From: Paraconiothyrium sp. Pb-2020
Lineage: Eukaryota > Ascomycota > Dothideomycetes > Pleosporales > Didymosphaeriaceae
Assembly: GCA_022419385.1 (NCBI GenBank)
Contig: JAJUBI010000007.1
Location: forward strand, 3,071,768 to 3,135,767
Direction: 5' to 3'
Length of the DNA stretch: 64,000 nucleotides
Shown here in pieces: positions 44,991 to 55,958 of the stretch. The position numbers and the translations under genes are program-made. Positions within the stretch are counted from its first letter, which is position 1. Each line of letters begins with the position of its first letter. The notes under the pieces were generated by a model. It saw only the letters and a program-made list of their open reading frames with translations. It was not told the DNA's origin and did no database searches.

Positions 44991-46438
44991 CGATGGGCAA
45001 TATAGACTGCGGGATGTCGCCACCGCTAGTCCCTGAGCTTGATATGGAGGATCGAAGCCAAGGTTTCAGCAGCCATTTCAGCGATGGCAGTCCATCTCGG
45101 CTCGGCGTGTTTGATCCTGCTATGGAGGAAACAGGATCATATTGTGTGCCAGCCTTGTATGATGTTGTTGCTAGTGTATCCTCGTTCGTAATCTATCACC
45201 GGTCAGCCGTGGATTGTCGAAAAGAGACATGGCCTCTATTTGACCGTATCAAGACTTAAAGAAAGCGGCTCCTTCGAAACAATGCTGTGGGGGAAACATC
45301 ATCCTCAGTCTTCGTGGGAACAAGAGCATTTGGTGCGGCTCGTGCTGCCGGAGAAGCACGTGAGCATAACAAGGCTCGGAAGTAGATGCGGGATGCGCCT
45401 CCTCGTGACGGATCTTCTGTTCAGATCTAGTGAAGGCTTATGACCATTGTCTTGGTGTTGGACGCCTGTTATGGTAAAACAGTGAAGCCTGGAGACCAGT
45501 CAGTGCTTTTATACCAATTTGTATGAAATTCTTCCAACCTGTTGAACTGCTTCTCGAAAGCTGAGCCAGATATAGAACTTATCCAAGAAGAAAGCTAAAG
45601 TCAAGAAGAAGAATGTAAGAGAGCAGATAACCAGCAAGTACGATCGCGCCATGTCGCCAATCACCGTGGCTCAATCTGTCGTCTACCATACGTGCGCCGG
45701 CGAATTCTAACATTTCCGATCCCCACTGGGAGTATAGAAGATATGAGAAAACATGGTCTTCTTCCCTTGACGGCACGGGACTCCCTGGAACTCAAGCTCG
45801 GCTGCAGCGTGTGGTTGCTCGTCCATCTAGGCAACTTAGGCCGAGAGAAGAAGTATGAATAACTGCACTCCATTTCAAGTGCCAATGATATTGAGGAATC
45901 GAATCACCAGCTACCAGAATTCCCCCTACACTAGGTACGTCAGTCTTGTAGCAAATGATGTTCGAGAAAGCAAAATGTAAGAGTCTAGGAGACCACCGCT
46001 TTCAGCAGCGGACCTCCTGACGTCTACCACCAAAGCCGCTTGCACACGTGTAGAGGTATTACAGCTTTCCGCACTGGAGCGACGGCCACCCCACCGGAAC
46101 TTCCCAACCTTTCAGGAGCGACGGAACCCCTTTCTTGCCGACCTCTAGGCTTTAGTAGCTCGCACGCGGGACAGCGATGGTGATGTCTCATTCATCTTGG
46201 CATAGCTATCGGCGCTGCAATATGAGTAATTACAGGCCTGATAGCCTTGCCTCGGTGGTGGCGGCCAGTATCGGCGTCATTGAGAGACTACCTGACCAAT
46301 GCCTTCTCGATCCTACAATGGGAGGTTAGCATTATAATCTGCGGAGGATGGGAGACTTATCTTTGGTCGGAGAGTTGTCGAACAATGTCTGGAGCAGACA
46401 TACACTCAAGCGTTTCATGCATTCTATTCATCTCTTGC

Positions 46439-46821
46439 GAGATTTTCCAGGAGACACCGCGAGGAGGCGCATGGATCCGACTTCTGCCTCCCAAGAGAAG
46501 ATGAAATGTAAGAGTCCAGAAGACCGGCCTCAGAGACCGCAAAGTTGCTCTGGGTGGAACAATCTGACGTCTACACAAACCGCCGCCTTTTACGCACAGA
46601 GGCTGTGACGGCATAATCAGCGCAGTATGCGCAAGAAGCGACGGAATGCGGTGATCGTTTATCTTGGCAGAGTTGAGCTCACAGAAGCGGTCTAAGTGAC
46701 CATTAGCATTCTTGGACTGCCGTGAAATCTTGTCGTGCGTCTCTTGCAATTGGTTCGCCTTTGTCCAGACTATCTAGAAGATACCACGGGGAGGCGCAAG
46801 AATCCGACTTCTATCTTCCAA
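46439..46821 (+). repeat. Diverged direct repeat pair
   Basis: 46439-46494 and 46764-46821 align over about 56 bp, sharing GAGGCGCA and the block ATCCGACTTCT plus CTTCCAA/CCTCCCAA ends. The two lie about 325 bp apart, which hints at an older tandem unit of that size. Confidence 0.65.
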
Positions 46822-49182
46822 TCCTATGGACGGTGTTAGCAACGTCTTGATAAAGTAAAACTCAAAAGCAACTGGAACAGCATGTAGGAGCATGAGCCAC
46901 CAGCAGGACTGACCGCGCGGCCGCACCCCATGGAACTGCTCTGCGTCCGACCGCACCGCCGTAGCTAGGAACGCGCACAATAGGCGCTGACCCCGACTGA
47001 TCTTTCATGTCACTCGAGACGGCCATGGCGCTCGAGGTATGTTGGTCTCGTGTTGTTTTACACGTGCCATGCAACGTGTTTGGCCTCCTTCCACTTAGCT
47101 CTTCTCCAAGTGACAGTGGTGCAGCGGTGCGGTACACATTAATCTTGGCAGTGTATCATTCAGGAAGAGATATTGAAAATCAAATCCTAGGAGGCTGACG
47201 GACCTCCTGTACCAGGATACACTGCCTTGTGAGTTGTGCTAGCTTCCCAAACCCCAATTGCACTGTATACCATAGTAGGTGTGTTCACTCTTCTTCTGTT
47301 CGTTGTCGTCGGTATCCGGCTACAAATGTGAAGTAGCCGCCTGGAGTCGATTTGCGCCGGCGCATGGGGCGATTGGCCAATCGAGGATCGCTCGCTGAGT
47401 TCGCACACTGCATTTGTCACTGTCTGTTCATGAGGATGGAGGTCACTTGCCTTGCTTCCTACCACCCTGTCGCTCGGATGTAGTCGAACTGCCGTGAAAC
47501 ACCGACATATGGCTCCTGACAAGACAATCAGCAAGTCTAACATGCTCAGCAGCTCGTGGGCTCAGCAACAAGTTGCGGGAATGATCTCGCTTGTAGAGAA
47601 TGCTTAAGACATCAGATTTTCTGTTATAGGAACTGGAGCTATGCAGGGCAATAGGTATCCATTGTGTATGCGTTGAGCCTGGCAGCTAGGCTATGTACAT
47701 GCCTGTCTTCGATGCTCCTGACACATTTTCTCTCTGGAGTCATCGTCAGCGTCTATATCTTACACAAGAGTACACCGTACCTTCATGCAAAACCCCACGA
47801 GACGTCAATCAGAGGTGGAAGAGGCGATGGGTCGTACAGGTGGCTTAGAGAAGATGGTGATTGAGAAGCTGTAGTGTGCAGCTTGACATTCAGTGGTGCC
47901 GGGCGATCGCGCGTGTCAGGCGGATACTCCTGGCTTCGCGAATGAGCATCATATGGAGCAATGCTTGCGGAGACCAACGTCTTCTTCGAACGTGGCACTT
48001 CGCTGATATTCGGCGCTACTTCGCGGAGCAGCGCAATTGGCAAGGTGAGGTGTGAATGGACATGGTCCACAAACACAGCGGATACGAATCTCTGTTCGCA
48101 TCCATCAGCCGGGTTTGTTTTGGGTGCAGAGATGAAGACTTACCGATCCAAACCTTATGGTGAGTGTCGGAGCTCTTTTCCTTGCCCTCTCAAGGTTCTT
48201 GTCGTTGCCACATAGGGCTGGCCATGCCTTTTGGCAGAGCTCGCTGCACCTCGATGGTAGGAATGTTGTACAGCTACGAAGTATTGAACTCCGTCAAGCC
48301 AGTGGCTGTAAAAGCGCGCAAAGGTTGGCGCCCGCTTGATAGCGACGCTGTGGAACAATCAGCGTTGTGTCATGGACGGTAAGATTCAAAACGTACCTCT
48401 CACGTAGCGGTCGCTGTCTTCCTGATGCCAGCACCAGGACTGCTCTGTTCAGTCGAAACCAGGGGCACCACGAGGAGGTTCAGAGTCAGATTTTGCCGCC
48501 CGGAGAACTTGACCGAAGGACGCTGGGATAACACGCCAGTCAAGCCCTCAGAGATCCCGATATGTATGAGTATGGAAAACCGACAGGAGTAAAGACGGTG
48601 GCTCGTTATCCTGTGGCCAGCAAAGGGCTGTTTGTTCCGTATACTCAGCCTCAAGGCGGACGGACTCTGGGGTAGCTTGACCACACCCCAATACGGCCTT
48701 TTAAGCCAAGTCCACTTGGACGGACAAGTGTTGCCAGGGGCTTTGTTGATCTCGGCCCACGGTCGTTTGAGCAGTGATATGGAAGATCATAAGCTCAGAG
48801 AGTATGACCATGGGCCTGATGATGTTTCGTATTGAGATGATCTGAATAGCGAGACGGAGCTCGGAAGAGGTTTGGTATCGGGTATACACAAAGTTAGTAT
48901 ATGGTCAGGGTGTTATGAGTGAGGAGAGTGCTTACTTTCATTCGCATGGTGAGAGGCAGTGACTACAGTTGTTGACAAGGATGATAACATGAAACTGCTA
49001 TATCCCATTGTGATGTAGGTTAATGTATGGTGCGGTTTCCCTGTGTTGCAAGTGAGTGAGCTTAAGGGACGTGGCGCGCGGTCGCGTGCGATGCCGGCAA
49101 AAAGATTGACTCACCTGTTAGCGTTGCGAGTAGGCTTATAAAGCTTGCTGTCTCAACGAGAGAGGTTAGCCGAGTATCTGAT

Positions 49183-49458
49183 ATGAAGACAAGAGTGGTT
49201 GGACTTATCTTGCTCCACGAGGTGGTGTTGTCAGCTTCGTGGCCCCGTCTCTGCAGTGACGGGCCACGCACGCAGGACAGCTTGGATAGCGTGTGGGAAG
49301 AGCCTGAAAACGGGAAAGTGTGTCAGCTATGCGAGACCACGTTCTTGTGGAGTGCGGGTGGTGGAGTGTGGGTCGCGGCTCGCATGACGTCGCAGTGGAC
49401 GCTGGCGAACCTCTTGTCGCGACTATGTCGCTCAAAAACGGGGAGTGACTTACAATAA
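49183..49458 (+). CDS. Doubtful small secreted-type ORF
   Basis: 91 codons, starting MKTRVVGLILLHEVVLSAS, which resembles a signal peptide, followed by a hydrophilic segment and Cys-x2-Cys (CQLC). There is no homology or splicing support, and the opposite strand also has a long frame nearby (49464-49880). It could be a small secreted protein or chance. Confidence 0.2.
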   Translation: MKTRVVGLILLHEVVLSASWPRLCSDGPRTQDSLDSVWEEPENGKVCQLCETTFLWSAGGGVWVAARMTSQWTLANLLSRLCRSKTGSDLQ

Positions 49459-49550
49459 CTTGTTCATGCGTGCAGAGTGTGGAAAGGAGCAAGAAGATGT
49501 AGAGCATGATGGCAAGAGAGCGGCGAAGTGTTGAAGATTGCTGTTGTTTT

Positions 49551-49570
49551 GGTGGTGGTGGTGGTGGTGG
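49551..49570. repeat. GGT trinucleotide microsatellite
   Basis: Six to seven uninterrupted GGT triplets. On the minus strand the overlapping frame would read them as a Thr or His run. Confidence 0.85.
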
Positions 49571-49916
49571 AGTGAGGGGAAGGAAAGAGGGAGAAGGCGG
49601 GAGTTGTTTGGCTTTTTAGGAGGGCAAGAACGCACGGACTGGACCAGTCACGGGGAGCAATAGTGCTGGGTGAGGGGCGCCTGATTGTGCTGGTGTGAAG
49701 GAGGAACGGACTCTCTGTGTGCGACGCTAGGCTACTGTGCAGGCGTAGGGGATGGGCTGCATCAGGAGGAGGGATTGTAGAACCGTCAGAGGGGGCCTTC
49801 TTAGATTCATAAGGATCCATAGCTTGCAATAGGACTGCTTGAAGTGGGTGCATTGAGACTCTCGAGCCCTCCGAGAGCATGTACTGCTTGCGAGCCCTGT
49901 TGGAGCAGGAGCTTCC

Positions 49917-50375
49917 TCACCGCACTGGAGCCTTGAAAGCATCCTCGAGCATCCTGCAGGCAAAATGGGTCCTATGAACTAGAGCGCATGCATTTTGAGG
50001 ACATTGACAACATTCTATCATGTGGGCATGCATATTTGTGATCTCACGGATTGCGGAGATCTGGAGGGCGCCGCCAAAGTGCCCCCCCACTGGAGCTATT
50101 AGGTAGATCAGAACATGATAGACGGGAAGGAAAGACGCGGATCTATTTCGTACGTAGTATAGATGCTCATGGACGAATGGGAGACTGCAGGCGTGCGCAA
50201 AATACGAACATGTACTAATCCGCGACTTTGAGAGCCTCGGCTCAGGCATGGGTACGCTCCATAGATAGGGGAAGGCACGAGAGCGGATCTCGCTGGCCTC
50301 AATACTGCTGAAGGTATAATACAGATATTTAGAGCCCGGAGTATCCCCACCGACGAAGTCCATACTATTACACAC
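49917..50375 (-). CDS. Doubtful hypothetical ORF
   Basis: 152 codons with balanced composition. It begins near MDFVGGDTPGSKYLYYTF and has a Cys/His-rich end (IECCQCPQNACALVH). No domain was recognised and no intron signals clearly flank it. Confidence 0.22.
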   Translation of the reverse strand: MCNSMDFVGGDTPGSKYLYYTFSSIEASEIRSRAFPYLWSVPMPEPRLSKSRISTCSYFAHACSLPFVHEHLYYVRNRSASFLPVYHVLIYLIAPVGGHFGGALQISAIREITNMHAHMIECCQCPQNACALVHRTHFACRMLEDAFKAPVR

Positions 50376-51036
50376 CTTCGTTTAATTAGCCCATTGTTGG
50401 GTATCCCTCCCTGTGCCCCTAGGCCGAGGTCTAAAGACAGCGCGAGCCAGTCCCACTCAACATCAAGAGGTGACCGTACGTCCCATCTGAATCTCCCGCT
50501 ACTAGGAGCCTACAGTACACCGCAAACAGAACTATAGGTGCCTCTGCCATGTGGGCTCCAGTGTGCAACCGCGAGCACCCTTCAACCCATCCCGTAAAGG
50601 CTGGAGACGATACCCAGTTATGAAGACAGAGTCTTCGCGGCACTCCTTAGCAACAGGATCCCCAGATCATGCGTATAGCTTCCCCTATATCCTCGACGGC
50701 ATCTAGAGCTTGACCACAAAACGCTCCTCTAGCATCAACTTACTGATTCGGAAGGAGTCGATACAACGGCAGCAACCAAGTACAGATGGAAGAAGCATTG
50801 TGGAATCTTTCTAAGATCGTCACAGCAAAGCAAAGCATACGTAAATTGTAGCGACAAACTTATATTTTGTACTCTTGATATGTATGTCCTATGTGGACAT
50901 TCCGTCTTCCTGACCTCCTATGCTCCAAGAATACCCAAGGGCCGTAGTCGGACAGTTGCGCCTGCTCCTCGCTGGTATCGTAAATGGTTTGAGGTCGCGC
51001 CGGCGTAGAGAGTGGCGGCTGGCTGATATCGAGCTA

Positions 51037-51345
51037 TCACCAATGGCGCAGGGCCGGAAGCAGGAGGACGATGGCCGCGACGGCGACAGCGAGTGCCATC
51101 TTCGAAGGGAGAGGGCGCGCGAGCGGTGGAGGATTCGAGGGAGGAGCGTGGACAGAGACGGTCACCGTGCTTGTCGTTGTGTAGATGGTAGGAAGCGGCG
51201 GAGGAACATATGCAGAGGTTGTTCCAGGAAGAGAAATTGAGGTGGACATGGTTGCCGTTGGTAGTGAACAAGGAAGGTGTTTGCGTGGTTGCTGAAGAGC
51301 AAATTGGTTTGTTGGGGAGCTCGACGCGGGAGGGCTTGGAGCCAA
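51037..51345 (-). CDS. Probable 3' exon of a GPI- or tail-anchored Ser/Thr/Pro-rich protein
   Basis: The minus-strand frame ending at 51037 reads a Ser/Thr/Pro-rich stretch including PTIYTTTSTVTVSV, a pattern of fungal cell-wall proteins, then a spacer and a C-terminal hydrophobic tail KMALAVAVAAIVLLLPALRHW minus its last residues, which resembles a GPI-anchor signal. The frame is open upstream to about 51430 without a good start, so a 5' exon is missing; a frame with a possible signal sequence (MEKWLLDNVAGVTLLACF) lies there in another phase. Neither the join nor the function could be settled. Confidence 0.3.
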   Translation of the reverse strand: MAPSPPASSSPTNQFALQQPRKHLPCSLPTATMSTSISLPGTTSAYVPPPLPTIYTTTSTVTVSVHAPPSNPPPLARPLPSKMALAVAVAAIVLLLPALRHW

Positions 51346-51778
51346 AACACCTATCGCAAACTCTGTTGTCCAGGTCGACCTCTGAGCATCGAGTGAACGC
51401 AGCCCAATAGCTCCTTGGAAAGCACGCCAGCAGCGTTACGCCAGCGACGTTGTCAAGCAGCCATTTCTCCATGCTGCCACACACGCGACCTTATCTCTTC
51501 CCTCTCGACCAGGTCGAGGATCGAGTCCAGCAATTCCGGTTTTATACATACCCATACACCACCCATTACGAGGTCGCGGAGCCTAGCTCGGACGTAGGCG
51601 CCAGCTCAGCAAGCACAGCAAGCACGTACACTGCTATCTTCGAACCGCTCACAGTCTAGCGATTGTCAAGGTTCATCGCCAATTGCGTCAGGAACCTTCG
51701 ATGGTGATCCCTTGTCTATCGCCTGAGCATAGCACGCCGACTGCCCCTCATCTCCCGCGACTACGACCACGCCCTTCA

Positions 51779-52039
51779 TCAATCAACGTCGTGCTGATCG
51801 AGCGCGGACCCTGCGAAATAGCGAGATAGCAAGCCAGCAAACCCGCAAACCACACCCCTCGAGCTCATGGCATCCTGTCCAGAGACCACAGACGCAAGTG
51901 CAGGCCTTTGCGGCACTTACCTGGCGGTACCGATAAGGTCGTGTTGAGCTCCGTCGCGACGATACCGGCAGCAGACAGTGTGCGCAGCTGCGGGAGGGGC
52001 AGGTCCAAATTGATAAGACATCGAGGAGCGACTCTTACG
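51779..52039 (-). CDS. Candidate spliced 3' end of an unrecognised gene
   Basis: Three good splice signals stand in order on the minus strand: a GTAAGA donor at 52038, a CCCGCAG acceptor before 51987, a GTAAGT donor at 51920 and a TTTCGCAG acceptor before 51810. The middle exon (51987-51921) reads LRTLSAAGIVATELNTTLSV and the last exon (51810-51779) ends SALDQHDVD in the same phase. The exon before 52039 has no start codon in phase, so the gene is incomplete here or the model is wrong. Confidence 0.25.
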
Positions 52040-55000
52040 CAACATTGTTGTCTTTTCGAGCTCCATGGCGTAGATTTTTAGCCCGAAGTCAAGCGCCGAT
52101 GCTTGCGTTTTGTGGGCATGAGAAACATCGTCTCGGTCTGTTCCCTGCAGCAGGGCCGGCGAAGAAACACTCGTTCGAAACGGACAAGTAAGACCGGTCG
52201 CAAAGGCCCTACAGCGCTTGAAGAGCATCCGCTCAGGCTCATCGTTGACGGTTATGAGATAGCAAGCCTCAGATGGAACCCGGGCAAGCCCTACCCTTAA
52301 ACCACGATCCGCGACTCAGCATGGAGATGGCCTCTACTCGAGATGCAGAGCATGAGAATTCGGCATGGGGGGAACTTCATATTAGTCGAAGAGAGCGACA
52401 AGGAAGGTGCGTCGTTGAAGCCGACAAGCATTCGTGAGGTTTGAAGTCCAATTAAGCCGGCGCCAGCTAACCGGATGCAGGATGACAACGTCCCCACACG
52501 CTGGGCCTACCGCCGCAATCCATTTCGGAACCCCGAGCAAACCTCGACGACAGCACCGCTTCGCTGATACGCCGGTCGAAAACAGCGAGCCTCGAGAGCT
52601 CATATATGTCGAGTTATATCGTAAACGTGCAGATACATGCACGCACGTGCAGGTTGTGTTGATACGGTACGAGACATTCTTTGGAACCGGCCGGGACATT
52701 GCAAGCTAAACCACCCCTTGGAGCGGTGTGCTATCCATGCCTTGCCTGGAGTTTTCGAAGATGGGACACCAAACCTCTGGAACACATCACGGGAATGCCA
52801 CGCGACTATACCGAGTGCAAGATCAGCGACAATGAGCATCCTGTTTCATCAGAGAAACGGTAAAGGTCCCGGGGGAAAGAGCTGCGAAGATTTGACATAG
52901 CCTCGGGTCGTCCGAGGGCATCATCTGGCTCTCTCCTTGGATCGACGTCTGCTAGACGATCAAGTCGTGCGGGATACCCTATACAAAATGAACTGGAGAA
53001 TAGCCTGGGACAGCAGTGCTTCATGCGGTCGCTATCGTGTTGAGAACGGAATCCCAGCTCTGCGGGCTCGATACTCAACGACCTGAAAGGTCCAGCTCTT
53101 ATGCTCCAGAAATGGCTGATCATAGTGGTCATGGTATGCTCTAAGTTACAAGTCAACACCACGACTCATATGAACCTGGGGTCCGGTTAAAGACATTTCT
53201 CGCTCAGACAGACCAAATTTTCCACAGATATGTTTCAGGCCAAGAACTTCAAGTTTAATAATCACGGCGAGGTATGTGAGTAAGGAATTGCAGGGACTGA
53301 CCTTTTCGCTGACTCCTATTAGGTTCCTCTCTATCAAAGACCTTTTGACATCGAACTTTTCCAAAGGGATGTTTATCGACATAATAACGCGCAAGGCCGC
53401 TGGAGTCACGTACCGCTGTACGCTGCAGATGTTGCAACCGACTTCCCTCTTTCGCTGCCGTATAACCTTCGGGAGTCATTAGCTAAAGCTCGCAAAGCTT
53501 TACGCTGTACCGCGATAGAAAGACGGCAGAGTCAGAAGAATACTGATACAGGATATGTTGTCGATTTGTCTTCAGTAAAATCAGACTTTTGGGTCTGGAC
53601 GTTGCTCATCATGCCGGTCGAGGAAGAAGAATAGAAAACGGAATGGACTGACCTGGAGAATGTCGTATATGCAATCATTTCCGAGATGAGTTGTAAAGTC
53701 GGTCCTGATCACACATTAGCGACAATTCAGTCTGATGGCTGAGTAGTTGATTGTCAAGTGAAATTGAACGGATCAGAGCATTAAAGGTGTCGTCAGTTGC
53801 TTCAGTACAACGAGAATTGGATCATCAGAGTAAAGGGAAGGGTCGTACACGCGGAATGGGCTTACCGAATTTCTGGAACGAACAAGACCTCGAGCTCAAC
53901 AGATGCGCTGGTCCAACGCCGTGTGCGTCGTATTGCAAACGCCTCAACGATCGTAACTATCAGTCGGGATCACCTCCGGTCCTCAGGGATCGTATCTGCT
54001 TTTCTTCACAGCTTCGGATGAAGGAGGACAGCATAAGTCCAGTCGCTTCGGAATGAGAACACGCGCGACGCATGGGACGTGTAAAGAAAGATGGAGACCA
54101 AAGCAAAGCCTTGAGCGTCATCAAGGAGAAGGAACCACGGATGTTACGCTGCACAAGACTTGCCAGTGTAGAGAGATGCGAAGCGGCCTGCGTTCCGACA
54201 AATTCCTCGAAGTATCTAGCCGTGTCCACCATCTCGCTTGTGGGTTGCACAGTCGGATGCATCGCTCCAACTGAAATTCTGCCTGATAGCTCGTCAGTCG
54301 CTCCTTTGGTTTAGTAAGAGGAGAAGAGTGACGTTCCCCAGAGTCTCCGACAGAATACCTTGGCATCGACGGGCAATCAGATTCGCAGCGCAGGAACTTC
54401 ATGGCAAGAGAATGTATGATCGGAGACGACCCCGACTGACAGGGCCCCGATTCTTCCAAATGCTGCTGGCTGCCGTCTATCGTGACACGATCAGATCTTG
54501 AAGAGACAATCCCAAAGCAAGTCAAGGCTCCCCTGCAGCTGCCATCTGAAGGAGGCTTCGCGAGGTCGAGATCGTACGCCGGCCACCTGTCAGTTCGCCT
54601 GTCAATGCTCGAATTAGCATTACGCAAGTACATGTCGGTATCGAAAAGTAATACTAGGCGTCCTCAGACAGGTGGTGGTATTGACATCAGAAGCACGAGG
54701 CTTTCAGAAGACCATTGACTTGAGTAATCATCGGACTGTGAATGTTCGAAGCGGTGTCGTTATAGACTTACCAACAAGAGGGTTTGATGTGTGCTCTCCT
54801 TACTTGCAAGGTCGATGTCTTGCGCCAGGGTTGTTCTAGGCGACCTGCGATTCCAGGTACTTGTCCTTCCAGGAATTTTTACAGGTCACGACTGTGAGGC
54901 TGTCGTGTCTTGCTTGTAAAGCGATCCCTGCTATACCTGGGGCGTTGTGGTGCCAGCTTCAAAGGACCGCTACGTTGAATCTGTTAAAGTCAGCATGTGT

Positions 55001-55040
55001 GGTCGAGGACATCATCCTCACTATGTTTCCAGAAGCCATC

Positions 55041-55958
55041 AAAAATGTACGAGCACGAGCAACCACAGCGGCACAGCAGGCGGTCTTCTACCGAAGCCAC
55101 TATAGGACCACTCCGCGTCGATCTTGGGCACATATCTCGGATCCCACCACAGGGACTATCGCTCTGGTAGCAGCGCCTTGTTACGATTTTGATGAGAGCC
55201 GAGTCTCTCTAGTGAACCAGCTTCTCTGGTCTCACGCCCCACAGCCCAAGGTTTTGCGTTGATCTAGGCCTTCGGTGCAGATCCATGAATCATGGTGCGC
55301 AGAATCAGGATCATACCATCGGCCACCGTAGGAGTACCATATATCCGGTACCTTAAGAAGGAAAGACGTACCAGCAGTATTATCGCGATATCGACATCGA
55401 GAGGGGTATCTGCGAGAAGTATCAGCATCGCCTGATACTGGCTTTCGTCTACACGGTAGAGATCAAAACCAAAATGTACGAGCGCGAGCAACCACAGCGG
55501 CACAGCAGGCGGTCTTCTACCAAAGCCACCATGGATCTACTCCGCGTCGACCTTGAGGGTTTGCAAGGGGGCCCCACCGCTGGGATCACTGTAGTTCATA
55601 TCCATCAAATGATGGTCAAGCTCTCATCGTCTTCCTACACCCCACGACTCAAGGGTTTTCTTTCATCTAGGCCTAGGGCACAGATCCATGACATGGTCCG
55701 TCATAATCTTATGCCGCGGCCATTTAGGGAGCCCGATCAAACTGGTACAGAAGAAGAACAGTGGACGTACCTGACGAGTGTTGCAATGTCGCTGTCAACC
55801 GAAGACACGCGGTATCTGTGGCAAGTGTTAGCATCGTTCAACACGTGTTCTTCCACAGAAGAGAGAAATCGGAATTAAAATGTACGAGCAGCAGAGACCA
55901 AAGGGCATAGTATGCGGAGGCCGCACAACTACCCCTGGAACTACTCTGCGTCGTGCAG
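55041..55958 (+). repeat. About 410-425 bp diverged tandem units with a shared 80-bp head
   Basis: Three heads at about 55041, 55471 and 55877 start AAAATGTACGAGC and run about 80 bp to CT(A/C)CTCCGCGTCGA or CTACTCTGCGTCG. The first two heads share AACCACAGCGGCACAGCAGG and remain similar further on (CCCCAC..CAAGG.TTT, then TCTAGGCCT..G.CAGATCCATGA). More degraded heads occur near 46880, 57521, 57970 and 58373. A frame at 55474-55878 runs through one unit (134 codons), but other units are not open. Confidence 0.6.
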
